Of a stretch of 46,428 nucleotides of DNA, positions 1 to 7,732 are shown piece by piece. The notes beneath the pieces are model-generated. The model made no database searches, was not told the DNA's origin, and saw only the letters and a list, made by a program, of their open reading frames with translations. Positions within the stretch are counted from its first letter, which is position 1; the number at the start of each line of letters is the position of its first letter. Both the position numbers and the translations under genes were made by a program. Where the stretch lies: contig NZ_SCMX01000054.1 of assembly GCF_005503625.1 (NCBI RefSeq), positions 1 through 46,428 of the forward strand, given 5' to 3'. The DNA comes from Cupriavidus sp. 2SB. GTDB taxonomy: Bacteria > Pseudomonadota > Gammaproteobacteria > Burkholderiales > Burkholderiaceae.

Positions 1-597
1 TCCCTGCGCATTGCCGCCATGGCCACGGCGGGCGTGCTCGCGTTGATGGCGGCCGGGCAGGCGTTCTTTGGCAAACCCGCGTCGAAGCCCCGTACGCCGC
101 CGGTGGTCTCGAAACCTGCAGCCCCGGCCGCGGCGCCGAGCATCGAAACCGTTGCCTGGGAGACGCTGCGTCCTGCGGACTGGGATCCGATGAAGCCGTT
201 CAAGGGCCTCGACATCGCGAAACTGGAGGACGACGATCCGCGTGCGCAGCAGGCGCTCGACGAGGCCAAGGTGTACTGGCAGAACGCGCCGATGAATCCT
301 GCGCTCGACGGCCGCGGTGCGCGGATGACGGGGTATGTGGTGTCGCTCGAAGGCGAGGGGGAGGCGATCCGCGAGTTCCTGCTCGTGCCCTACTTTGGCG
401 CATGTATCCATACGCCACCCCCGCCAGCCAACCAGGTGGTTCACGTGGTGGCGAACGAAGCGTCACGCAATTTCCGCACGATGGATGTGGTGACGGTCAG
501 CGGCACGATGCGCGTCAAGGCGTCGCAAACGATGATGGGCGATGCCGGCTACCAGTTGACCGGTGCTGCCGTGGAAAATGTGAAGCCCGCATTCTGA
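1..597 (+). CDS. DUF3299 family protein, 5' end outside window
   Basis: The reading frame is open to the left edge, so the first bases (S-L-R-I-A-A before the ATG at 19) are probably part of the gene and the N-terminus is missing. The visible start has a hydrophobic stretch (AGVLALMAAGQAFF), which suggests a signal peptide or membrane anchor, then a Pro/Ala/Lys-rich linker and a globular domain. That domain contains 'MTGYVVSLEGEGEAIREFLLVPYFGACIHTPPP' read in parts, the hallmark of DUF3299 proteins, with the FGACIHTPPPP loop near residues 126-136 of the ATG-initiated form. DUF3299 proteins are exported proteins of unknown role, often encoded at the end of ABC transporter operons. The gene upstream is not visible, so this context cannot be tested here. 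The family call is from memory of the motif. Confidence 0.75.
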   Translation, partial: SLRIAAMATAGVLALMAAGQAFFGKPASKPRTPPVVSKPAAPAAAPSIETVAWETLRPADWDPMKPFKGLDIAKLEDDDPRAQQALDEAKVYWQNAPMNPALDGRGARMTGYVVSLEGEGEAIREFLLVPYFGACIHTPPPPANQVVHVVANEASRNFRTMDVVTVSGTMRVKASQTMMGDAGYQLTGAAVENVKPAF

Positions 598-601
598 CGC
601 T

Positions 602-885
602 GGGCTCGCACGGACGCTCGATGTCATCGGTGACCGCTGGCCGCTGCGGTTCCCGGTCGTGGTGGCGCACTGGGCCAATGGGGCGAGCCGCAGCGCTTCA
701 CGCGTGGCGAACGTCACTCGGTATTGATCGACACGCGCACCGGCAAACCTGTGCCGCGCATGGCGCCCATGGACAAGGACGGCAATATCCTGTCGCCCGC
801 CGATACCGAAGTGCACAAGGTGACCTGAGCCAACCTCGCGCAGCAGGCCGCTTATGCCGAGAGTAAGGTGACACTGGACAAGTAG
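602..885 (+). pseudogene. Decayed gene remnant with frameshift and nonsense codon
   Basis: The gap after the DUF3299 gene still reads as protein, but in broken pieces. From 602 one frame gives ARTLDVIGDRWPLRFPVVV-A-H-W. Near 670 the protein-like text moves to the frame of the upstream gene (QWGEPQRFTRGERHSVLID, then TRTGKPVPRMAPMDKDGNIL, then SPADTEVHKVT). It meets TGA at 826-828 and continues in frame as ANLAQQAAYAESKVTLDK to TAG at 883-885. A TGG-to-TGA change would explain the internal stop. No start codon or ribosome binding site fits an intact gene. The original family was not recognised. The alternative is chance open sequence in GC-rich DNA, but the composition looks like real protein. 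Confidence 0.45.
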
Positions 886-1055
886 ATAGTACGGTCCACC
901 CGCCCCGGTTTGCGGATCGGCCCCGAGGCGTGGCATCCCTGAATCCTGCGTGCGAATCTGAAAATCACGCCCTCCCTGGACGAGCAATATGACTTCCGAC
1001 GCTTCCACAACGTCGCATCACTTGAAGTCCTAAACCTCTGTGCAAGGAGCACATC

Positions 1056-1544
1056 ATGAAGAAGTTGACCCTGCTCGCCAGCGCCGCAATCCTCGCATTG
1101 CCCGCCATGGCTTTCGCCCAAAGCACCGTTCAGAATGGCGCCGAAACCCGCGCACAGGTGCGTGCCGACCTGATCGCCGTGGAGAAGGCTGGCTACGATC
1201 CGGCCCTGTCGAACGACAACTATCCGGCTGACATCCAGGCCGCCGAAGCCAAGGTATCGGCCGAGGAAGGCATCCGCGCACCGAAGCCGCTGACGCGCGC
1301 CCAGGTCCGTCAGGATCTGGTCAATGTCGAGAAAGAAGGCTACGACCCGTTCCGCACGGACTACAACTACCCGGTGGATCTGCAGAAGGCCGAAGCCAAG
1401 CTGTCGCAGGCGGAGGCATCGACGGTGTCGAACGCGACGTATGCCACGCAGCCGCAGGTGCAGGCGAAGATGACGTCGATGAAGGCAGCCACTTACGTGC
1501 CGCGTATCGACCGTCCGCGTAACCCGTTCTTCGACGGCGCCTGA
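1056..1544 (+). CDS. DUF4148 exported protein
   Basis: This 162-residue secreted protein starts with a clear signal peptide (MKKLTLLASAAILALPAMAFA, cleavage expected before QSTV). The mature part has two similar repeats. Each carries TRAQVR-x-DL-x-x-VEK-x-GYDP, then a Tyr-Pro pair and an AEAK segment, at about residues 31-72 and 81-122. This is the DUF4148 pattern, which is abundant and paralogous in Burkholderiaceae periplasms and has no established function. The start is supported by AAGGAG at 1044-1049, seven bases before the ATG. The stop lies two bases before the ATG of the chloride channel gene, so the two are probably co-transcribed, although no functional link is known. Confidence 0.85.
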   Translation: MKKLTLLASAAILALPAMAFAQSTVQNGAETRAQVRADLIAVEKAGYDPALSNDNYPADIQAAEAKVSAEEGIRAPKPLTRAQVRQDLVNVEKEGYDPFRTDYNYPVDLQKAEAKLSQAEASTVSNATYATQPQVQAKMTSMKAATYVPRIDRPRNPFFDGA

Positions 1545-1546
1545 GT

Positions 1547-2905
1547 ATGGGTGCAAGGCCACATGACCTGATCGTCGAGCCCGCCGCCGCACGCAATGTT
1601 CCGCGTGGCGGCTGGCGCCTGCCCCTGGTAGCGGCGCTGACCGCCGTCGGCGCCGGACTGGGCGGCATGGCCCTGGCGATGCTCCTGCACGCCATCCAGC
1701 ATCTGGCCTATCACTACAGCATGGCCGAGGTCATCGGCCACCAGAGTTTCCTGTCGGGTGTGGAACATGCCACGCCGCTGCGCCGGCTTGCCGCACTTGT
1801 CACGGCCGGCATTGTGGCCGGCGCCGGATGGTTCCTGCTCTATCGTTTCGGCCGCCCGCTGGTGGGTATCCGGCGCGCGGTGGGCGAGGCGGACGTCTCG
1901 CTGCCTGCACCACCCCGCATGCCTGTCTTCACCACGGTCTGCCACGCTTTGCTGCAGATCGTCACCGTCGCGCTAGGTTCGCCCCTGGGCCGCGAAGTGG
2001 CACCGCGCGAGATTGGCGCGCTCATCGGACAACGCCTGTCGGCAGCATTCGCCCTGCCCGCCCCCTGGCAACGCCGGATAGTCGCCGCAGGTGCCGGCGC
2101 CGGACTGGCCGCTGTCTACAACGTCCCGTTCGCAGGCGCCCTGTTCACGCTCGAAGTCCTGCTGCAAAGTTTTCAGCCCTCCACGGCGGTATTGGCGATT
2201 TTCATGTCGACCGTCGCGGCATTGGTCGCTTCGATGGGTCTCGGGTCGGAAGTCCAGTACACGCTGCCCGCATTCACGCCGGGCTTGCCGCTGCTTGCAT
2301 GGGCCGCACTCTTCGGACCGATCGCCGGACTCACCGCCCACCTGTTTGCCAAAGTCACCGCCACTGCACGCCTGCACGCCGCGCGTTCCTGGCGCCTGCC
2401 TGTGCTCTGCCTGCTGAACTTCACATTGATCGGCCTGCTGGCGATGGTCTTTCCCGAACTGCCGGGCAACGGCAAAGGTCCCGCGCTGCTCGGTTTCACT
2501 GGCCAGATCGCCATCGGCCTCGCCATCACGCTGCTGGCGCTCAAGCTCGCGATCATCTGCTCCTCGCTGCGCGCGGGTGCGATGGGTGGACTGCTGACGC
2601 CCGGGCTGGCTTGCGGCGCGCTGATTGGCGTGATCGCCGCAGGGTTCTGGAACATGTTCCTGCCCAATATCCCGGTGGGCGCCTGCGCCGTCATCGGTGG
2701 CGCAGCCTTCCTCGCCACGTCGATGCAGATGCCGCTGACGGCCATCGTGCTGGTAGGCGAGTTCACGCATCTGCAATACGACATGCTGCCAGCCGTGGCA
2801 CTCGCCGTGGTGGGATCGGTGTGTGCGCAGCGGCTGTACGCCGCACACGTGTCCACGCCGGTGCCGGCAGCCGTCGTCCCGGCAGGCACCCGCGGCGCGG
2901 CCTAA
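1547..2905 (+). CDS. ClC-family chloride channel/transporter
   Basis: This is a polytopic membrane protein of 452 residues, the usual size of bacterial ClC proteins. Signature segments are GSPLGREVAPRE at 144-155 and AAVYNVPFAGALFTLE at 188-203. The first corresponds by eye to the GREGP gating-glutamate loop, making E150 the likely gate. The second is the ClC signature AAxFNxPxxGxxFxxE. A third conserved segment near the C-terminus is MQMPLTAIVLVGEFT. Only one Glu follows the last signature (TLEVL), whereas E. coli ClcA has two, the second being the internal proton glutamate. The protein may therefore behave as a channel or a variant exchanger, which is inference. There is no C-terminal CBS domain. 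The ATG lies two bases after the DUF4148 stop, and the stop overlaps the convergent RidA-like gene by four bases. Confidence 0.88.
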   Translation: MGARPHDLIVEPAAARNVPRGGWRLPLVAALTAVGAGLGGMALAMLLHAIQHLAYHYSMAEVIGHQSFLSGVEHATPLRRLAALVTAGIVAGAGWFLLYRFGRPLVGIRRAVGEADVSLPAPPRMPVFTTVCHALLQIVTVALGSPLGREVAPREIGALIGQRLSAAFALPAPWQRRIVAAGAGAGLAAVYNVPFAGALFTLEVLLQSFQPSTAVLAIFMSTVAALVASMGLGSEVQYTLPAFTPGLPLLAWAALFGPIAGLTAHLFAKVTATARLHAARSWRLPVLCLLNFTLIGLLAMVFPELPGNGKGPALLGFTGQIAIGLAITLLALKLAIICSSLRAGAMGGLLTPGLACGALIGVIAAGFWNMFLPNIPVGACAVIGGAAFLATSMQMPLTAIVLVGEFTHLQYDMLPAVALAVVGSVCAQRLYAAHVSTPVPAAVVPAGTRGAA

Positions 2906-3366
2906 TCCTTGATCTGCGCGATCACCACAAGGATCACCGCTGCATTGCCGGGCTGCTGCGTCTGCGAATAGGCCGCGCGCGCATGTCCGGCCTTGTCGCC
3001 CAATACCTCCGCAAACAGGTCCGATGCACCGTCGAGCACGGCGGGTTGATCGAACACGCCCGGCGCGCTCGTGACGTGCCCTTCCACGCGCACGATGTGA
3101 TCAAGCCGGTCGAAACTGCCGAGATACGCACGAATCTGCGCCAATACATTCAATGCGGCCAGCGCCGCCGCTTGCTTGCCTTCTGCAACGCTCAGGTCGC
3201 GGCCCACCTGCCCGGTCCAGGCCACCTTGCCATCACGCAACGGCAACTGTCCTGATATGAACAACAGATCGCCCGCACGGCTGACGGCGGTGTAGCTGCC
3301 CAGCGGTTGGGGCGGCGGCGGCAGTGTCAGGCCGCGCGCGGCCAGTTTCGATTCGATGGTGCTCAT
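2902..3366 (-). CDS. RidA family protein (YjgF/L-PSP type)
   Basis: This 154-residue cytosolic protein belongs to the RidA/YjgF superfamily, in the longer subfamily of about 150 residues. Family members deaminate reactive enamine/imine intermediates or act as related hydrolases. Visible features are SYTAVSRAGDLLFISGQLPL at about 24-43, TGQVGRDLSVAEG, an ALNVLAQIRAYLGS helix and a conserved Arg at about 130 in the HARAAY segment, where RidA holds its substrate carboxylate. The start at 3366 was chosen because GGAGAC lies just upstream on the minus strand. The open frame continues upstream without a better site. The stop overlaps the chloride channel stop by four bases (convergent). The substrate is unknown. 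Confidence 0.85.
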   Translation of the reverse strand: MSTIESKLAARGLTLPPPPQPLGSYTAVSRAGDLLFISGQLPLRDGKVAWTGQVGRDLSVAEGKQAAALAALNVLAQIRAYLGSFDRLDHIVRVEGHVTSAPGVFDQPAVLDGASDLFAEVLGDKAGHARAAYSQTQQPGNAAVILVVIAQIKD

Positions 3367-3595
3367 GGAAGTCTCCGGGTAGTCATTCATCAAAGGATGC
3401 GAACCTGCGGCCAACTATAGGAACCGGCACTCCACGGATAAACCCCGGCGCTGGCACATGACTTGATACGCTGAGGAACAACTCAAGTCGCACGCTTTCC
3501 CCTATCATCGCGAAATTAGCATTTACATTGCATCTTTCATCTTGTTTCGAGATGAAATCCATCTCGCCGGCTGCGCCTTATCTGGAGACTGCAAC

Positions 3596-4717
3596 ATGAC
3601 TTCGCCCACCTGGTCCGCTTCGTCCGCTTCGATCTTCCTGAACCGTCTCGGCCTGACCTCGCCGATCATCCAGGCGCCGATGGCCGGCGTAAGCACCCCG
3701 GCACTGGCCGCCGCCGTGAGCAACGCGGGCGGCCTTGGGTCTCTCGGGGTCGGTGCGATGGATGCCGAAGCCGCCCGCAAGGCCATCGCCGATACCCGCG
3801 CGTTGACGTCCAAAGCCATCAACATCAACCTGTTCTGCCATACGCCCGCGCAGGCCGACAGCCAGCGCGAACTGGCATGGCTCGACTACCTCGCATCGGT
3901 CTTTGCGGAATTCGGCGCCAAGCCGCCCGAATCGCTGCGTGAGATTTATCAGTCGTTCCAGACCGATAAAGCCATGCTGCAGATGTTGCTCGAAGAACGC
4001 CCTGCCGTGGTCAGCTTCCATTTCGGGCTGCCCGACGCTGCCAAGATCCGCGCGCTGCACGACGCCGGTATCTACCTGATGGCGTCGGCCACCTCGCGGG
4101 AGGAAGCACGGCTGATCGAAGCGGCGGGCATCGATGCCATCGTCGCGCAGGGTATCGAAGCAGGCGGCCATCGCGGCGTGTTCGATCCGAAGCAATACGA
4201 CGAAGGACTCGGCACGATGGCGCTGGTGCGCGTGCTGGTACGTGAAACACGCCTGCCCGTGATCGCGGCGGGCGGCATCATGGATGGTGCCGGCATCGCA
4301 GCGGCGCTAGCCCTCGGTGCCGTGGCCGCTCAACTCGGCACGGCTTTCGTAGCGTGTCCGGAGACCTCCGCCGATGCCGCGTATCGCGCCATGCTCGCCT
4401 CGGCGCAGACACCGCCCACAACACTCACCCAGGCCATCTCGGGCCGCGCCGCACGCGGTTTCACGAACCGCTTCACGGCACTCGGCATGGCGGCTAACGC
4501 GCCAGCGGCCCCCGACTATCCGATTGCCTACGATGCCGGCAAGGCGCTCCACGCCGCGGCCAAGGCGCAGGGCTCCGCAGCGTTCGCCGCGCAATGGGCC
4601 GGACAGGCCGTGCCACTGGCGCGGTCGCTGCCGGCTGCGGACCTGATGCGGGTGTTGAATGCGGAGTTGGCCGAGACCGTTGATGGGTTGGCGGGATTGC
4701 GCGCGACGTTGCGCTGA
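3596..4717 (+). CDS. Nitronate monooxygenase (class I NMO, FMN-dependent)
   Basis: This 373-residue TIM-barrel flavoprotein belongs to the 2-nitropropane dioxygenase/nitronate monooxygenase family and oxidises alkyl nitronates (such as propionate-3-nitronate) to aldehydes and nitrite. Motifs in order are IIQAPMAG at 24-31, AGGLGSLG at 44-51, AQGIEAGGHRG at 184-194 with the conserved His192, PVIAAGGIMDG and LGAVAAQLGTAFVACPE. These are the FMN/phosphate-binding and catalytic segments of class I NMOs. The ATG at 3596 was chosen over the in-frame ATG further upstream because GGAGA sits at 3582-3586. A rho-independent terminator follows. The gene is monocistronic by position. Confidence 0.9.
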   Translation: MTSPTWSASSASIFLNRLGLTSPIIQAPMAGVSTPALAAAVSNAGGLGSLGVGAMDAEAARKAIADTRALTSKAININLFCHTPAQADSQRELAWLDYLASVFAEFGAKPPESLREIYQSFQTDKAMLQMLLEERPAVVSFHFGLPDAAKIRALHDAGIYLMASATSREEARLIEAAGIDAIVAQGIEAGGHRGVFDPKQYDEGLGTMALVRVLVRETRLPVIAAGGIMDGAGIAAALALGAVAAQLGTAFVACPETSADAAYRAMLASAQTPPTTLTQAISGRAARGFTNRFTALGMAANAPAAPDYPIAYDAGKALHAAAKAQGSAAFAAQWAGQAVPLARSLPAADLMRVLNAELAETVDGLAGLRATLR

Positions 4718-4757
4718 CCACCGGCGATCGTTCGCGATCGCAACCGGTTTTTCTCAG

Positions 4758-4788
4758 AAGGCTGGCGCCAGTGGCACCGGCCTTTTTT
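4758..4788 (+). terminator. Rho-independent terminator after NMO gene
   Basis: An 8-bp stem (AAGGCTGG at 4758-4765 with CCGGCCTT at 4777-4784, one G-T pair) has an 11-base loop and runs into six Ts at 4783-4788. It lies 41 bases after the nitronate monooxygenase stop and should end that transcript. Confidence 0.75.
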
Positions 4789-4953
4789 GTTGCGGCGTTG
4801 ACTGGCCTCGGACTGCACTTGTTCCCCCCACGCACAAGTCTTTGTGCCGCCAGGCCGTTCAACTGAAGCGGGTCGTCACCTAAATTTGCATCCATCGACC
4901 ACGTCGGTTCGATTGGCAAATCGCCAAGGTCAACCTAGATACGAGATCCCATC

Positions 4954-5685
4954 ATGAGCACGCAAACCACCTCCTCCTCCAACGAAACCAAGGTCGCCAT
5001 CGTCACGGGCGCCTCGCAAGGCATCGGTGCCGAGCTGGTCAAGGCCTATCGCCAACGCGGCTACCGCGTGGTGGCCACGGCCCGCAGCATCAAGCCGTCC
5101 GATGACGCCGATATCCTTGCCGTGGCAGGCGATATCGCCGATGCGGACACGGCCCGCCGCGTGGTGTCCACCGCCATCGAGAAATTCGGCCGCGTGGATG
5201 CGCTGGTGAACAACGCCGGCATCTTCATTGCCAAGCCGTTCACGCAATACACCGCCGAAGACTTCGCCACCAAGACCGGCGTGAACCTGGCTGGCTTCTT
5301 CCACATCACGCAGCTCGCCATCGCACAAATGGAAAAGCAGGGCCGCGGCCACGTGGTGAGCATCACCACGAGCCTGGTGGACCACGCCATCGACGGTGTG
5401 CCTTCGGTGCTGGCCTCGCTGACCAAGGGCGGCATCAACGCCGCTACCAAGTCGCTGGCTGTGGAATATGCCAAGCGCGGTATTCGCGTGAACGCCGTGT
5501 CGCCTGGCATCATCAAGTCGCCGATGCACGCCCCTGAAACCCACGCTGCACTGGGCGCGCTCCACCCGATGGGCCATATGGGCGAAATGAGCGACATCGT
5601 GGACGCCGTGCTCTTCCTGGAATCGGCACCGTTCGTGACCGGCGAGATCCTGCACGTCGACGGTGGTCAGAGCGCCGGCCACTAA
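4954..5685 (+). CDS. Short-chain dehydrogenase family protein lacking the catalytic Tyr
   Basis: This 243-residue Rossmann protein has the classical SDR layout: TGASQGIG cofactor loop at 18-25, VNNAG at 85-89, N111 in GVNLAG, Ser138-140 region, and C-terminal VNAVSPGIIKSPMH. The YxxxK catalytic pair is altered. The Lys is present (K158), but the residue four places before it is Ala154 (sequence ASLTK), so the usual proton-donating Tyr is absent. The fold and NAD(P) site look intact, so the protein may be a binding or regulatory protein, or use another acid. The start at 4954 gives the standard N-terminus; the ribosome binding site is weak. The gene is flanked by a terminator on the left and the leader of the Lpd fusion on the right. 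Confidence 0.85.
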   Translation: MSTQTTSSSNETKVAIVTGASQGIGAELVKAYRQRGYRVVATARSIKPSDDADILAVAGDIADADTARRVVSTAIEKFGRVDALVNNAGIFIAKPFTQYTAEDFATKTGVNLAGFFHITQLAIAQMEKQGRGHVVSITTSLVDHAIDGVPSVLASLTKGGINAATKSLAVEYAKRGIRVNAVSPGIIKSPMHAPETHAALGALHPMGHMGEMSDIVDAVLFLESAPFVTGEILHVDGGQSAGH

Positions 5686-5700
5686 GACGCATCACACATC

Positions 5701-5714
5701 AAGGGTAAACCCTT
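5701..5714. repeat. Short inverted repeat after SDR gene
   Basis: AAGGGT and ACCCTT are separated by two bases, 15 bases after the SDR stop. There is no T-tract, so it is more likely a protein site or a weak hairpin than a terminator. Confidence 0.35.
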
Positions 5715-5725
5715 AGTCATCCTTC

Positions 5726-5777
5726 AGGTAGCCGTGAGCGCACTCTCCTAGACTGGAAGCTTTCGCCACGGCTACCT
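5726..5777 (+). promoter_or_regulatory. Perfect 11-bp inverted repeat in the lpd leader
   Basis: AGGTAGCCGTG at 5726-5736 is repeated as its exact reverse complement CACGGCTACCT at 5767-5777. The arms are 30 bases apart and 41 bases centre to centre. The right arm ends one or two bases before the TAAGGA ribosome binding site of the lipoyl-dihydrolipoyl dehydrogenase gene. It could be an mRNA hairpin controlling ribosome access or a pair of operator half-sites spaced by about four helical turns. Which of these applies cannot be told from the sequence. Confidence 0.6.
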
Positions 5778-5788
5778 AAGGAACCCTA

Positions 5789-7594
5789 ATGGCCACGATC
5801 GAAGTGAAGGTGCCCCAGCTTTCCGAGTCGATTTCGGAAGCTACGCTGCTGCAGTGGAAGAAGAAGCCCGGCGAGGCCGTTGCCGTCGACGAGATCCTCG
5901 TGGAACTCGAAACGGACAAGGTCACGCTCGAAGTGCCCAGCCCCGCAGCCGGTGTACTGGCGCAGATCGTTCAGCCAGATGGGGCGACGGTGCAGGCCGA
6001 ACAGGTCATCGCCGTGGTGGACACCGAAGCCAAGGCCACGGCGGCGGCCCCTGCACCGTCCTCGCCTTCTGCTTCTCCAGTCCCTTCACCAGCCCCCTCC
6101 CCTGCACCCTCCTCAACACCTGCACCGGTCGCAGCTTCAGGCGGCGGCGCTCCCGCATCGGCCACGGCCGACTACGATGTGATCGTGATCGGCTCTGGCC
6201 CCGGCGGCTACATCGCGGCCATTCGCGCGGCGCAACTCGGCAAGACCGTGGCTTGCATCGAAGAGTGGAAAGACCCCAGCGGCAAGCCTCGCCTCGGCGG
6301 CACATGCCTCAACGTGGGCTGCATCCCAAGCAAGGCGCTGCTCGCATCGTCCGAACATTTCGAGCAGGCGCAGCACGATCTTGCGGATCACGGCGTCAAC
6401 GTCAAGGGTGTCTCCCTGGATCTCGCCAAGATGATCGGCCGCAAGGCGGCTATCGTCGACAAGTTCACGGGCGGCGTGGAGTTCCTGTTCCGCAAGAACA
6501 AGGTCACCTGGATCAAGGGACACGGCAAGTTCAAGGGCCGCGCGGCGGACGGCGTGGTCACCGTGGAAGCCATCGAGGGCAAGGACGCCAAGTCCTATAC
6601 CGCACGCAACGTCATCATCGCCACGGGCTCCAAGGCGCGACACCTGCCTAACGTGCCCGTGGACAACAAGATCGTTTCCGATAACGAGGGCGCACTGTCC
6701 TTCGATTCGGTGCCGAAGACGCTGGCCGTGATCGGCGCTGGTGTGATCGGACTCGAACTCGGGTCCGTCTGGCGACGGGTGGGCGCGGAGGTGACGCTGC
6801 TCGAAGCGCTGCCGACGTTCCTGGGCACGGTGGACGAAGCCATCGCCAAGGAAGCCGCCAAGCAGTTCAACAAGCAGGGGCTGGCGATTCACCTCGGCGT
6901 GAACATCGGCGAGATCAAGACCTCGGCCAAGGGCGTGAGCATCGCCTACAAGGACCGCGATGGCGCGGACCAGAAACTCGACGCCGACCGCCTGATCGTC
7001 TCCATCGGCCGCGTGCCGAATACCGACAACCTCGGTCTCGATGCCGTGGGCTTGTCAGCGGACGCACGTGGCTTCATCCCGGTGGACGACCAGTGCCGCA
7101 CGTCGGTGCCCGGCATCTACGCGCTTGGCGATGTGGTGCGCGGACCGATGCTTGCCCATAAGGCCGAGGACGAAGGCGTGATGGTGGCCGAAGTCATCGA
7201 CGGCCAGAAGCCGCACATCGACTACAACTGCATTCCGTGGGTCATCTACACCGCACCGGAAATCGCCTGGGTCGGCAAGACCGAAGCCCAACTCAAGGCC
7301 GAAGGCCGTGCCTACAAGACCGGCCAGTTCCCGATGACCGCCAACGGCCGCGCGCTCGGCCTGGGACGCCCCGAAGGCTTCATCAAGATGATCGCCGATG
7401 CCAACACCGACGAACTGCTGGGCGTACACATCATCTCGGTCAACGCCTCGGACCTGATCGCCGAAGGCGTGGTCGCCATGGAATTCAAGGCAGCATCGGA
7501 AGACATCGGCATGATCAGCCACCCGCATCCATCGCTGTCGGAGGTCATGCGCGAGGCCGCGCTTGCGGTGCAGAAGCGGGCGTTGAATATGTAG
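5789..7594 (+). CDS. lpd: Dihydrolipoyl dehydrogenase with N-terminal lipoyl domain
   Basis: This 601-residue fusion has three parts. Residues 1-78 form a lipoyl domain with the lipoylated Lys44 in ETDKVTLE; its opening (EVKVPQLSESISEATLLQW) resembles the E2 subunit of 2-oxoglutarate dehydrogenase. Residues about 79-126 are a Pro/Ala/Ser linker. Residues 127-601 are a complete E3 flavoenzyme: FAD site GSGPGG at 135-140, redox disulfide C173/C178 in GGTCLNVGCIPSK, an NAD-binding GAGVIG motif, and the C-terminal H580/E585 pair in HPHPSLSE. E3 reoxidises dihydrolipoamide on E2 with NAD+. Lipoyl-bearing E3 enzymes are known (Neisseria P64K, PdhL of Cupriavidus), but here no E1 or E2 gene is adjacent. 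TAAGGA precedes the ATG. A leader inverted repeat may regulate it. Confidence 0.92.
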   Translation: MATIEVKVPQLSESISEATLLQWKKKPGEAVAVDEILVELETDKVTLEVPSPAAGVLAQIVQPDGATVQAEQVIAVVDTEAKATAAAPAPSSPSASPVPSPAPSPAPSSTPAPVAASGGGAPASATADYDVIVIGSGPGGYIAAIRAAQLGKTVACIEEWKDPSGKPRLGGTCLNVGCIPSKALLASSEHFEQAQHDLADHGVNVKGVSLDLAKMIGRKAAIVDKFTGGVEFLFRKNKVTWIKGHGKFKGRAADGVVTVEAIEGKDAKSYTARNVIIATGSKARHLPNVPVDNKIVSDNEGALSFDSVPKTLAVIGAGVIGLELGSVWRRVGAEVTLLEALPTFLGTVDEAIAKEAAKQFNKQGLAIHLGVNIGEIKTSAKGVSIAYKDRDGADQKLDADRLIVSIGRVPNTDNLGLDAVGLSADARGFIPVDDQCRTSVPGIYALGDVVRGPMLAHKAEDEGVMVAEVIDGQKPHIDYNCIPWVIYTAPEIAWVGKTEAQLKAEGRAYKTGQFPMTANGRALGLGRPEGFIKMIADANTDELLGVHIISVNASDLIAEGVVAMEFKAASEDIGMISHPHPSLSEVMREAALAVQKRALNM

Positions 7595-7618
7595 TTCTAT
7601 CGACCGCTTCTTGGTTGA

Positions 7619-7650
7619 CTCCCCTCTCCCACTGGCATGGGAGAGGGGAG
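7619..7650. repeat. Interspersed palindrome copy 1 (CCCCTCTCCC type)
   Basis: CTCCCCTCTCCCA at 7619-7631 is followed, after the 6-base loop CTGGCA, by the exact reverse complement at 7638-7650. It sits 24 bases after the lpd stop. Related copies occur at 12137, 20524 and 33911 and at the right window edge. It is a REP-like extragenic palindrome and may also act as a transcription stop. Confidence 0.8.
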
Positions 7651-7704
7651 CGCATAGCAGAGGACGTTGGCCTTTACGACACGCTTGTTTTTCTCCCATA
7701 GCGA

Positions 7705-7732
7705 AGGGCGTTGGAATACTCCGAAACGCCCT
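7705..7732. terminator. Hairpin overlapping the end of the GlxA-type regulator gene
   Basis: AGGGCGTT at 7705-7712 pairs with AACGCCCT at 7725-7732, and an inner GGA/TCC extends the stem. The right arm includes the first bases of the minus-strand stop codon. No clean T-tract follows on either strand, so termination is possible but not assured. Confidence 0.4.

Noticed and set aside
1828..3255. 475-residue plus-strand frame over the chloride channel
   Set aside because: Out-of-frame shadow of the ClC gene in GC-rich DNA; no ribosome binding site and Arg-rich composition.
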